Source: Bacteroides sp. 519
GTDB lineage: Bacteria; Bacteroidota; Bacteroidia; Bacteroidales; Bacteroidaceae
Direction of reading: 5' to 3'
DNA length: 64,000 nt
NCBI RefSeq assembly: GCF_010500955.1
Contig: NZ_QVMJ01000023.1
Location: forward strand, 17,649 to 81,648
Part shown: in pieces, positions 34,351 through 41,884 of the stretch
How the letters are laid out: each line of letters starts with the position of its first letter
Numbering within the stretch: position 1 is the first letter of the stretch
Notes under the pieces: generated by a model
The model's input: the letters and a program-made list of their open reading frames with translations, nothing else
What the model was told of the DNA's origin: nothing
The model's database searches: none
Translations under genes and position numbers: made by a program

Positions 34351-35115
34351 ATGAAAACAAAACTTACACTTTTAGCTATTGTACTTTTAGCTATCTCTTG
34401 TACAAACAAAGTAGAAAAAGAAGAATGGATACCTCTATTTAATGGTGAGAATCTGGATGGATGGACTGTGAAGATCAGAAATTATCCGGTAGGCGAGAAC
34501 TTTGGAAATACTTTCCGTGTGGAAGATGGATTGTTGAAAGTTCGATATGATGCTTACGATGAGTTTAATGATTGTTTTGGCCATATCTATACAAACGAAG
34601 TTTTTTCTAGTTACAAATTAAGAGTTGAATATCGTTTTCTTGGCGAACAGGTAAAAGGTGCTGCCGGATGGGCTTATCGCAACAATGGGGTAATGTTTCA
34701 CTCGCAATCGGCAGAAAGCATACATCTTAATCAGGATTTTCCAGTATCTATTGAAGCACAATTGTTAGGAGGCGATGGCAGTGGCGACCGTCCTACAGGC
34801 AGTGTGTGTACTCCGGGTACAGAAGTTTATATTGATAATAAGCCATATAAAGCACATTGTTATGAGTCAAATAGCAAAACATACGATGGTGACCAGTGGG
34901 TAAACTTCGAACTGGTTGTTTATGGCGATAGCTTGGTTCACCACATTGTGGAAGGAGATACGGTACTTACATATACTAATCTTACTGTAGGCGGAGGAAA
35001 TGTGAGTCCAACACCGGATATTCCTTTCGGGCCGCTTAAGAAAGGACATATTGCATTACAGTCGGAAAGTCATCCAACGGATTTCCGCAAGATTGAAATA
35101 TTAAAACTGGATTGA
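34351..35115 (+). CDS. DUF1080 (3-keto-disaccharide hydrolase-type) lipoprotein
   Basis: 254 residues. The signal peptide ends in LLAISC, a lipobox. One concanavalin-like DUF1080 domain fills the rest: WIPLFNGENLDGWTVKI at the start, YRFLGEQVKGAAGWAYRNNGVM in the middle, GHIALQSESHPTDFRKIEI at the end, all family-typical. Proteins of this type cleave or bind 3-keto-glycosides in the periplasm. A second, fused DUF1080 protein is encoded at 59204-60586. Confidence 0.85.
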   Translation: MKTKLTLLAIVLLAISCTNKVEKEEWIPLFNGENLDGWTVKIRNYPVGENFGNTFRVEDGLLKVRYDAYDEFNDCFGHIYTNEVFSSYKLRVEYRFLGEQVKGAAGWAYRNNGVMFHSQSAESIHLNQDFPVSIEAQLLGGDGSGDRPTGSVCTPGTEVYIDNKPYKAHCYESNSKTYDGDQWVNFELVVYGDSLVHHIVEGDTVLTYTNLTVGGGNVSPTPDIPFGPLKKGHIALQSESHPTDFRKIEILKLD

Positions 35116-35120
35116 TTTTT

Positions 35121-35229
35121 AATTTAGACACGGATGACGCGGATTGCACGGATTAAGAAACAGATAAATGTATTTAATTAAAATCCGTGTATGAAAATCC
35201 GTGTAATCCGCGTCATCCGTGTCTAAATT
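35121..35229. terminator. 34-bp inverted repeat between convergent genes
   Basis: Arms 35121-35154 and 35196-35229 are complementary with one mismatch and consist of CACGGATGACGCGGATT-type words; about 40 bases lie between. It extends over the DJ-1 gene's stop codon. Likely two-way terminator. Confidence 0.7.
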
Positions 35230-35755
35230 ATTTTAAAACGTCTAGTATTTTGGGCATCATAGTCCAAATGGTATTTTCTGTTTGAGCGGTATAAAGATTA
35301 CCATCAATTTCAAAATTCTCGTCGGTAGCAATTCCATTTTGAATAGCAGCTTTGGCCAGTGGATGTAGTGCAACCTTTTTACTTTCGGTTAATCCGGCCA
35401 TTTCGAATATCATGGCAGCTGCACAATGACCAATCATTAATTTACCCTTTTCGCCAAAGGTTTTAATAACCATCATCATATCCTGGTTGTATTGCTTTTC
35501 AATGTTCTCACCAAATTTAGGAATTGCATCTCCGCAGCTAAAAACAAGTGCATCGTATTCGTCTTCGTGCCCTTTCAGGTTTGCAATAACATCGTCGGCA
35601 AACATTGTGATTCCCGAGTTGGTTTTTATTTCCTTCGAATCTGCAACAGCAAATACTTTGTAAGGAATACCATTTTCAAAAAACGCTTCCAGATACTGGA
35701 ACAATCCAAACCCATTTACTGGGTTTACAGCTAAAATAGCAACTTTCTTTGCCAT
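35228..35755 (-). CDS. DJ-1/PfpI-family protein
   Basis: 175 residues, class I glutamine-amidotransferase-like fold. The nucleophile elbow is GHCAAAMI (Cys near 109); an acidic residue early in the chain and ALVFSCGDAIPKF match DJ-1-like proteins. Members act as glyoxalases, chaperones or redox sensors; which applies here is unknown. It is divergent from an HxlR regulator with face-to-face promoters between them, suggesting control by that regulator. Confidence 0.82.
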   Translation of the reverse strand: MAKKVAILAVNPVNGFGLFQYLEAFFENGIPYKVFAVADSKEIKTNSGITMFADDVIANLKGHEDEYDALVFSCGDAIPKFGENIEKQYNQDMMMVIKTFGEKGKLMIGHCAAAMIFEMAGLTESKKVALHPLAKAAIQNGIATDENFEIDGNLYTAQTENTIWTMMPKILDVLK

Positions 35756-35761
35756 AATTTA

Positions 35762-35848
35762 AGTTTTTAAGTTTGTAAGTTTTTGAGTTTTTAAGGTGCA
35801 TTTAAGAACTTATGAACTAAGAAGCTCAAAAACTTAAAAACTCAATAG
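35762..35848. repeat. Hairpin of TTTTTAAGTTTGTAAG words in DJ-1 leader
   Basis: Words AAGTTTTTAAGTTTGTAAG on the left and CTCAAAAACTTAAAAACTC on the right. It lies between the DJ-1 promoter (35881-35888, minus) and the DJ-1 ATG, so it is in a 5' leader and not at a gene end. Confidence 0.65.
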
Positions 35849-35867
35849 TTATTTTTAGTAAGTTTAT

Positions 35868-35888
35868 TACTTTTGTATTGCAAAGGTA
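35868..35888. promoter_or_regulatory. Divergent promoters of DJ-1 and HxlR genes
   Basis: Plus strand: TACTTTTG (35868-35875) for the HxlR gene. Minus strand: TACCTTTG (35881-35888) for the DJ-1 gene. Their -7 elements are five bases apart, so one bound regulator could affect both. Leaders are about 90 and 120 nt. Confidence 0.55.
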
Positions 35889-35971
35889 GAATTTAGGTAT
35901 CAGAAAAGCAAGAACGAACCTGTGAGTAAGATACTTACATAAAGATAACTATTATTGATTGACAGATAGAT

Positions 35972-36328
35972 ATGAGCGAAAAAAACTTTCAGAATTTTTA
36001 TCCCAACGGTGTTTGTCCGGTGAGGGATATAATGTGTAGATTCGGAGATAAGTGGTCGACATTGGTTTTAATCACTCTTTATGTGAATGGAACAATGCGT
36101 TTCAGTGATATTCATAAAACAATTTCGGATGTGTCGCAACGTATGCTTACTGTAACATTGAGAACATTGGAGGCAGATGGCTTAGTTGGCCGGAAAGTAT
36201 ATGCAGAAGTTCCTCCACGGGTAGAGTATTGCCTAACATCTTTGGGCGAAAGTCTAATCCCTCATATTCAAGGATTAGTGGATTGGGCTGTTGAGAATAT
36301 GCCAGCGATAATGGAGAATAGGAGGTAA
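35972..36328 (+). CDS. HxlR-family transcriptional regulator
   Basis: 118-residue winged-helix protein with the HxlR signature: CPVRDIMCRFGDKWSTLVL at the N-terminus (N-terminal Cys residues that can sense oxidants or aldehydes), RFSDIHKTISDVSQRMLTVTLR as recognition helix, and the wing ADGLVGRKVYAEVPPRVEY. It probably binds the intergenic region and controls the divergent DJ-1 gene and itself, as HypR/YodB-type regulators do; this is inference from context. Confidence 0.88.
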   Translation: MSEKNFQNFYPNGVCPVRDIMCRFGDKWSTLVLITLYVNGTMRFSDIHKTISDVSQRMLTVTLRTLEADGLVGRKVYAEVPPRVEYCLTSLGESLIPHIQGLVDWAVENMPAIMENRR

Positions 36329-36430
36329 AGTGAGGTATCGCTTCGCTAGGAGATAAAGGAGGTAAAGTTAATAAAGTATCCGCATGGCATCTTTACCTCC
36401 TCTACCTCCTTTACCTCACTCTACCTCCTT
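36329..36430. repeat. Compound hairpin of GGAGGTAAAGTGAGG words
   Basis: Left arm GGAGGTAAAGTGAGG and AGATAAAGGAGGTAAAG; right arm CTTTACCTCCTCTACCTCCT. Two inner GC-rich words: TATCGCTTCGCTAGG and ATCCGCATGGCATC (36378-36391). It lies between convergent HxlR and uxaC genes and belongs to the same loop family as 28386 and 39580. Confidence 0.75.
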
Positions 36431-36433
36431 TTA

Positions 36434-37840
36434 CTAAAACTTAAAGAAGTTCTTAGCATTATTGTAACTGATATCTTCAACCATCTGATTGATTCTATCC
36501 ATTTCGGAAGCAGGAAGTTCTCCGTTTTCAATATCGCGACCGATAAGGTTACACAATGTTCTGCGGAAATACTCATGTCGTGGGTATGATAGGAACGAAC
36601 GAGAGTCTGTTAACATTCCTACAAAACGGCTTAACAGGCCAAGAACAGAAAGTGCATTCATTTGTTTTTCCATACCATCTTTCTGATCCAGGAACCACCA
36701 ACCCGATCCGAACTGTATTTTACCTGCAATTGTGCCATCCTGGAAATTACCAATCATGGTAGCAATCATTTCATTAGCACAAGGATTCAGGTTGTAAAGA
36801 ATGGTTTTAGTCAGTTTGTTGGCCGAGTTCAGTTTATCGAAGAACTTAGACATAGCTTTCGCTGTGTTAAACTCTCCAATAGAATCGAATCCGGTGTCAG
36901 CACCTAACAACTTGAACATCTTTGTGTTGTTGTTACGAATAGCACCATAATGAAACTGTTGTGTCCATCCTTTTTCGTAATCCAATTCGCCAAATACAAT
37001 AAGCATTGCCGATTTGAATTTAAGGATTTCTTCTTTAGTCAATTCGCTACCACCATATACTTTATTAAATATAGCATTGATTTCGGCATCGGTATAATCT
37101 TCTGCATAGAACTCTTCAATACCATGATCGGATAGACGACAGCCTTGTTCGGCAAAGAAATCATGTCTTTTGCGTAAAGCATCAACCAGATCATTGAAAT
37201 TAGAGATTGTTACTCCGCTAACTTGCGATAGCTTCTCTATGTATGCACGGAAGTCAGCAGGCACCTCAACAGCCATTGCTTTGTCGGGACGCCATGTGGG
37301 CAACATCTTTATTTCAAATCCACTTTCGCGTGTTTTGATATGATATTCAAGTGAGTCGATAGGATCGTCGGTAGTACAAACAACTTCAACACGGTAACGA
37401 CGCATCATACCACGGGCCGAGTATTGGGCAGTGGCAAGCTTTTCATTACACTCATCATAAATCTCTCTGGCTGTTTTGGGACTCAATATTTTATTGATGC
37501 CAAAAGCAGTTTTTAGTTCCAGGTGTGTCCAGTGATAAAGTGGGTTACGCATGGTGTATGGTACGGTTTCAGCCCATTTCTCAAACTTTTCCCAGTCGGA
37601 AGTATCATTGCCGGTACAGTATTTTTCATCAATTCCGTTTGTACGCATGGCACGCCATTTATAATGGTCACCCCCCAACCATATTTCTGTTAGTGATTTA
37701 AACTGGTGGTCGTCGGCTACCATTTGTGGTATTAAGTGACAATGATAGTCGATAATTGGCATCTTAGCCGCATGTTCGTGATATAACTTTTGTGCAGTTT
37801 CTGATTGCAGCAAAAAGTTTTCGTCCATAAATTGTTTCAT
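36434..37840 (-). CDS. uxaC: Glucuronate isomerase UxaC
   Basis: 468 residues from the Met at 37840 (MKQFMDENFLL); the frame to 37906 would cross the promoter TATCTTTG (minus, 37877-37884) and give a non-family N-terminus. Family features: IIDYHCHLIPQMVADD metal-binding motif, GGDHYKWRAMR, TTDDPIDSLEYH, FGELDYEKGWTQQFHYGAIRNNN and MLTDSRSFLSYPRHEYFRR. It interconverts glucuronate/fructuronate or galacturonate/tagaturonate. No other hexuronate gene is near, so it stands alone here. Confidence 0.95.
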   Translation of the reverse strand: MKQFMDENFLLQSETAQKLYHEHAAKMPIIDYHCHLIPQMVADDHQFKSLTEIWLGGDHYKWRAMRTNGIDEKYCTGNDTSDWEKFEKWAETVPYTMRNPLYHWTHLELKTAFGINKILSPKTAREIYDECNEKLATAQYSARGMMRRYRVEVVCTTDDPIDSLEYHIKTRESGFEIKMLPTWRPDKAMAVEVPADFRAYIEKLSQVSGVTISNFNDLVDALRKRHDFFAEQGCRLSDHGIEEFYAEDYTDAEINAIFNKVYGGSELTKEEILKFKSAMLIVFGELDYEKGWTQQFHYGAIRNNNTKMFKLLGADTGFDSIGEFNTAKAMSKFFDKLNSANKLTKTILYNLNPCANEMIATMIGNFQDGTIAGKIQFGSGWWFLDQKDGMEKQMNALSVLGLLSRFVGMLTDSRSFLSYPRHEYFRRTLCNLIGRDIENGELPASEMDRINQMVEDISYNNAKNFFKF

Positions 37841-37876
37841 AAATATAATAGTGTTTTTAGGTACCGTTATCGCACA

Positions 37877-37884
37877 CAAAGATA
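37877..37884 (-). promoter_or_regulatory. -7 promoter element of uxaC
   Basis: TATCTTTG on the minus strand, 36 bp before the chosen ATG at 37840. It rules out the longer reading-frame start at 37906. Confidence 0.6.
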
Positions 37885-37966
37885 TTAATCTTATGTTTCC
37901 GGACAAAATTATTTGTGTGGATGTTTAGTTTTTATGGTTATTAAACATTTGGCGATGTACCTAATA

Positions 37967-38398
37967 CTAGCAATATTCAAATTCCGGACTTATAATTTTA
38001 AAGCGGAATTCATAGAATTCATAATAAGAAAATTCTGGTTCGGATATTATATTCCCATTAGATAACTTCCATCCTTTTTGTGGCAGTTTCTGAAATAAAT
38101 AATGTTCATGTTGTTCTCTGTAGAAACATTTTTGATATTTTTCATTTAGCAGAGTAATTAAGCAAATTGTATCCGATTTACATAATGATAAATAGCATTC
38201 AGTAGCAATCTCTTTATAGTAATACTGAGATACCAAAATATTAGCATCTATTTTACCTAAACGAATTTTGAAAGAATGAAAGGTTAAATTAAATGTTTCT
38301 TTCAGTAAGTGGAATTCTGTTTGCAATCTCATTTGTTTCACTTCAGGATATGTAAGTTTATATCCCGGTTCAAACTCTTCAATTTCTATGGTTCTCAT
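37967..38398 (-). CDS. Hypothetical protein downstream of structured leader
   Basis: 143 residues, no signal peptide. It starts MRTIEIEEFEPGYKLTYPE and contains aromatic and charged segments (SQYYYKEIATECYLSLC, YREQHEHYLFQKLPQKGW, YYEFYEFRFKIISPEFEYC). No recognised family or motif. It lies 48 bp downstream of a T-tract hairpin in a long structured RNA region transcribed in the same direction, so it may be controlled by it. Codon use looks normal for the window. Confidence 0.5.
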   Translation of the reverse strand: MRTIEIEEFEPGYKLTYPEVKQMRLQTEFHLLKETFNLTFHSFKIRLGKIDANILVSQYYYKEIATECYLSLCKSDTICLITLLNEKYQKCFYREQHEHYLFQKLPQKGWKLSNGNIISEPEFSYYEFYEFRFKIISPEFEYC

Positions 38399-38444
38399 TT
38401 TTTGGGGAAGATAATAGAATCTGCACTTATGGCTCTCTGAAGTG

Positions 38445-38668
38445 CTATTATAAAAAAGAAGTGTGAGCCAACTTACTTATCCTCTGAAGAGGCTCTGGAC
38501 TGCCCAAGGTATGGATAAATAAATCGCTCACACCTAACAGGTATATATTGATGGTATATATACGAGAGGTGGAGCATTCACTTTATTCCTATACCTTCGA
38601 AATTGTCCAGATTCCTTCAGATAGAATAAGCTAAACGCTTCTTAAATAATATGTCTGTTACATTTTGT
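38445..38668 (-). ncRNA. Candidate structured RNA (leader/attenuator or 6S-like)
   Basis: Minus strand. A TATATTTGC element (38675-38683) is followed by small hairpins GTTACA/TGTAAC and AAGC/GCTT. Then a long rod forms from stems TCTGGAC/GTCCAGA, AAGGTAT/ATACCTT, GCTCCACC/GGTGTGAGC and GTATATAT/ATATATAC. The segment GGTGTGAGC can instead pair with GCTCACAC (38461-38468), which is followed by TTCTTTTTTAT and so would be a terminator. The two pairings exclude each other. No known RNA family was recognised. The gene-free stretch 38399-39134 holds this RNA and a repeat array; nothing was seen in 38700-38870. Confidence 0.55.
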
Positions 38669-38674
38669 AACGCT

Positions 38675-38683
38675 GCAAATATA
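38675..38683 (-). promoter_or_regulatory. -7 promoter element of structured RNA
   Basis: TATATTTGC on the minus strand. The -33 TTTG is not clear, so strength is uncertain. Expected transcription start near 38668. Confidence 0.5.
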
Positions 38684-38924
38684 AAAAAATGTTTGGTAAA
38701 TACTGCTCTTCTAACCTATATTTTTATTATAATGAATCCTCTACGGGGATTTGTGTTTGTTTGTTTTGTTTTTCTATTGATATGAATAGAAGTAAAAAAA
38801 ACACCCAACAAGAATCCGTTTGTTTACTTATTTTCCGCATGCATAAAACAGTAAAAACGGAAATTTACCTTAGCTTACCCTCGTTATACGCGCTGTAGAG
38901 CCGATTTTATTGTTCGTTTTCAAA

Positions 38925-39025
38925 ATGCTGCATTTTGCATTGATGAAATGCTGCATTTCGTTCGATCAAAATGCTGCATTTCGAAAGTGTGAAATGCAGC
39001 ATTTTGAAATCGCGTTTTGCAGCAT
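38925..39025. repeat. Phased array: 5 x 23-bp ATGCTGCAT units (element B, copy 2)
   Basis: Cores start at 38925, 38948 and 38971 (ATGCTGCAT), 38994 (ATGCAGCAT) and 39017 (TTGCAGCAT): exact 23-bp period and same orientation pattern as copy 1 at 15190-15290. Flanks from about 38878 (CCCTCGTTATACGCGCTGTA) to 39045 are also similar. Confidence 0.88.
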
Positions 39026-39105
39026 AAAAAAGAGTAGTGATTTATGAATGAATGAAAGTTTACAGAAACAAAAACTCAGTGTTTCTTTGTTCTATAACTT
39101 TTTTG

Positions 39106-39113
39106 TAATTTTG
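39106..39113 (+). promoter_or_regulatory. -7 promoter element of fur-family gene
   Basis: TAATTTTG, 21 bp before the ATG at 39135. The surrounding GTTTCTTTG ... TGTAGAAAC (about 39081-39120) forms an interrupted inverted repeat with GTTTCT/AGAAAC arms that could be an operator for self-regulation. Confidence 0.45.
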
Positions 39114-39134
39114 TAGAAACATATTCAATATAAT

Positions 39135-39542
39135 ATGGACGAATACGAAAAAAGACTGGAATATCGTGGCATACGCGTAACTGCTGTACGTTTGTTGATT
39201 TTAAAGGAGATGCTTACTTTTTCAAGGGCATTTAGTTTGGCTGATATAGAGGAGAGGTTAGATACAGTAGATAAGTCTACTATATTCCGGACAATATCTT
39301 TATTTCACGAAAAACTACTGATTCACAGTATAGATGATGGATCTGGCTCAATGAAATACTCTGTTTGCAGTGAGGATTGTATGTGTGCTTTGAATGATCT
39401 GCATGTACATTTCTTCTGTACAAAATGTAAGAGAACGTATTGTTTAGAAAGTATTCATATTCCTAAAGTACAGTTGCCGCCAGGATTTTTATTGGAAAAT
39501 GTGAATTTTGTGTTGAAAGGGCTTTGCGGAGATTGTAGTTAG
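39135..39542 (+). CDS. Fur-family metal-responsive regulator
   Basis: 135 residues. N-terminal winged helix (RGIRVTAVRLLILKEML, DKSTIFRTISLFHEKLLIH) and C-terminal dimerisation domain with HVHFFCTKCKRTYCLE and a final CGDCS, giving two CxxC pairs for structural zinc. The His-rich regulatory site of classical Fur is reduced, so Zur- or Fur-like metal choice cannot be fixed. A typical Fur-family length. Monocistronic, ended by a compound hairpin. Confidence 0.88.
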   Translation: MDEYEKRLEYRGIRVTAVRLLILKEMLTFSRAFSLADIEERLDTVDKSTIFRTISLFHEKLLIHSIDDGSGSMKYSVCSEDCMCALNDLHVHFFCTKCKRTYCLESIHIPKVQLPPGFLLENVNFVLKGLCGDCS

Positions 39543-39640
39543 TAGATAGTAGCTAGTAGTTAGTAGCTAGTAGTTAGTAGCGATGCCGCATGGATTCTAC
39601 TAGCTACTAACTACTATCTACTATCTACTATCTACTAATT
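39540..39640. repeat. Compound hairpin of TAGTTAGTAGCTAGTAG words
   Basis: Left arm: GTAGTTAGTAGATAGTAGC and similar words; right arm: CTACTAGCTACTAACTACT and CTATCTACTATC words. The loop GCGATGCCGCATGG (39580-39593) is exactly the reverse complement of CCATGCGGCATCGC. It lies between convergent fur-family and TPR genes. Confidence 0.8.
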
Positions 39641-41825
39641 ACAGTAAATCCAACATTAATGGAATATCATCCTTTTTGATTCCTTGTTGTATTAATACGG
39701 ACCTGTCTTTATTAAACATGGTAATAAATAGTTGGTGTCCATGTATGGCTTCTATTGATTTAGTATATAATTCAATTGTTTTTTCCATATTGCCCATAAC
39801 CCATGCTACATGTCCGGCATTCATATAATCGGATGCTTGAGGCTTGTGTTTTAGAATCTTCTTATAGTATTTTTCGGCCTGTTCCAGTTTACCACTTATA
39901 AACGAGCACCATGCAATGGCTCGCCAGGTTTTCATAGAGGTGGGGTCTATAAAATCGAGTTTAAAGAAATAGTTTAATGCTTCATCGTCTTTGCCAAGTT
40001 CGGCCAGGCAACTACCAATATTAAATAAAAGCGATTTGTTTTCAGGTTCAATTTCTTCAATCTTTTTATAGTACTCTAAAGCTTTTTCGAATTGCCTGCT
40101 TGAGCGGTAACAAGTAGCCAAGTGTTTGTTGGTCCATATATTATCCGGTTTCATCATGTCTGCACGGAGGTAGGCCGAAATAGCTTGTTCGTATTTCTTT
40201 TCTTTTTGCATACAATATCCTATTTTTTGATAGAGTTCTGCATCATCGCCTATCAAACCAATAAGTTTGGTATATATATCTGCCGCAGCCGAATAATATT
40301 CTTTGCGGAAATAATAATCGGCCAGATTACGTAAATAATGAGGCTTTTCGAGTATGGGTTTCAGAATATCGTAAGTATGTAACCGCAGAGGTTCATTAAA
40401 GATATCATGAAATTCATGACGACGTGGATATAGTTTGAAGAAACGATAAAGATTATGAATGTATTGATTGCTTACAATGTCGTCGCGCTCGTTCAGCTTC
40501 TTCATTTCGGCAGACTTATGTTCATCCATTACCATATTCATTTGCTGGTCGGATAGTTGTGCTGCCATAGCATCACGTTGCATTTTAGGAAGATGCATTA
40601 TTGTAAAGCACATCGAATATTTATCACTGTCGCAAAAGAAACCAGATCCCAGAATTAATTCCAGAATGGAATTATCGTTTGCATTACCCAGTTCTTTAAC
40701 TACAGATGAGTGTGCTTTGTCGAAAGGATAGAACCAGTTAGAGATATTCTTGAAAAAAGGATAGTTCTTTAACTGCGAGAAAGTACTCATATACACATCA
40801 GCCCCTTCCATTTGTAACTCGCTCATTTCGCGTAGTTTATCGCCCAAAGCAGAGTTTTCAATATTGAAGGCCCAATCGGGGTTATGATCGTTTGCTTCAT
40901 CATCATTATCGTCAAAATCAAGCTTCATCCGACTGATGTTTGCGCTTTTTATCATTTCAGGAATTATTTCTTCCCGCATTTTTTTATCGATTTTCACCGT
41001 TTCCTGACTCCGGATCATTTGTATTTGTATACGACTCAATGCTTCGGCAAAACGTGGGTCTTCATTCATCATGGATAAGCGTGCAACGATTTCCGGATAT
41101 AGGTGTAAGCGTTGGTGATATATCTGAAGTGCAAATACCAAACCTACCATTGCCCGTTGGTTAACAAGCGCAGACGAATGTGCACATGCACTAAACAGCC
41201 AGAATAGTTTTCGTACATCGAAACATTCCATAATACTCAATGTCACAGCACTGACAAACAGGCATAAATCGTAAACAGGTATTAATACAGATTTCAGTGC
41301 TTCGTATGCTTCTTCTTCATCAATTGGTTTCCATGCACTGTTTGTCCAGATAAGGAGAAAAAGATTTTGTTGCGCTTCTTCATGACGTTTACGCACCTCA
41401 TCGCCCTTGTTGGGATTATCTTGCAATAAATTGGCTACAGCTATCTCTTCTGTATAGCTTTCCATCTCCATTAATAATGATTTGATGGAATAGGAGGGAA
41501 GCATCGACAGCTGATTGCGCATACTGTAGTAATAACGGGTAGATACAGGCATGGCTTTTCCAATGCGCGACTGATCTGCTACGTTTAATGCATCTGCTAA
41601 AAGCTTGGTGTGTAGTTTGTTACGTTCAGGGTCGGTAATGTTTTGCCGCATATATTGCAACATGTATTCGTAAGAAGTTCTGATTCTTTCCAGTTCACTG
41701 TATAGTGTCCAGTCGGAGCCTCCCTGCAAATATATCTCCAACTCTGCAAGTGCATCTTTCAGTCGTTGCTGATATATTAGTCTAACTATATTTCGGTATT
41801 GTTCGTTAAATACAGCTTCGTTCAT
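39639..41825 (-). CDS. Large TPR-domain protein, 728 residues
   Basis: Residues 1-480 are helical with no recognised domain; an acidic patch (DFDDNDDEANDH) lies near 310. From about 500 to the end there are consecutive 34-residue TPRs (ELYQKIGYCMQKEKKYEQAI, NKHLATCYRSSRQFEKALEY, LLFNIGSCLAELGKDDEALN, AWCSFISGKLEQAEKYYKKI). No signal peptide. It is the downstream neighbour of the DUF418 gene on the same strand (58 bp, with a hairpin between). It is a scaffold-type protein of unknown partner; a link with the HSP90 cluster 6 kb away is only speculative. Confidence 0.8.
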   Translation of the reverse strand: MNEAVFNEQYRNIVRLIYQQRLKDALAELEIYLQGGSDWTLYSELERIRTSYEYMLQYMRQNITDPERNKLHTKLLADALNVADQSRIGKAMPVSTRYYYSMRNQLSMLPSYSIKSLLMEMESYTEEIAVANLLQDNPNKGDEVRKRHEEAQQNLFLLIWTNSAWKPIDEEEAYEALKSVLIPVYDLCLFVSAVTLSIMECFDVRKLFWLFSACAHSSALVNQRAMVGLVFALQIYHQRLHLYPEIVARLSMMNEDPRFAEALSRIQIQMIRSQETVKIDKKMREEIIPEMIKSANISRMKLDFDDNDDEANDHNPDWAFNIENSALGDKLREMSELQMEGADVYMSTFSQLKNYPFFKNISNWFYPFDKAHSSVVKELGNANDNSILELILGSGFFCDSDKYSMCFTIMHLPKMQRDAMAAQLSDQQMNMVMDEHKSAEMKKLNERDDIVSNQYIHNLYRFFKLYPRRHEFHDIFNEPLRLHTYDILKPILEKPHYLRNLADYYFRKEYYSAAADIYTKLIGLIGDDAELYQKIGYCMQKEKKYEQAISAYLRADMMKPDNIWTNKHLATCYRSSRQFEKALEYYKKIEEIEPENKSLLFNIGSCLAELGKDDEALNYFFKLDFIDPTSMKTWRAIAWCSFISGKLEQAEKYYKKILKHKPQASDYMNAGHVAWVMGNMEKTIELYTKSIEAIHGHQLFITMFNKDRSVLIQQGIKKDDIPLMLDLL

Positions 41826-41831
41826 AATCTT

Positions 41832-41884
41832 GAGTTTTTGAGTTTTAAGTTTTTGAGTTTCTTAGGTCTCAAAAACTTAAAACT
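41832..41884. repeat. Hairpin of AAGTTTTTGAGTTTT words
   Basis: Left arm GAGTTTTTGAGTTTTAAGTT-type words and right arm CTCAAAAACTTAAAACTTAA. It separates the DUF418 gene from the downstream TPR gene, both on the minus strand. Confidence 0.6.

Noticed and set aside
38445..38668. Firm assignment as 6S RNA, tmRNA or RNase P RNA
   Set aside because: No tag-peptide frame, ACCA end or RNase P core words; the rod shape alone does not prove 6S RNA.
38689..38898. 69-codon plus-strand frame before element B
   Set aside because: Low-complexity Cys/Phe/Ser product, no promoter and no similarity to any family; judged random.
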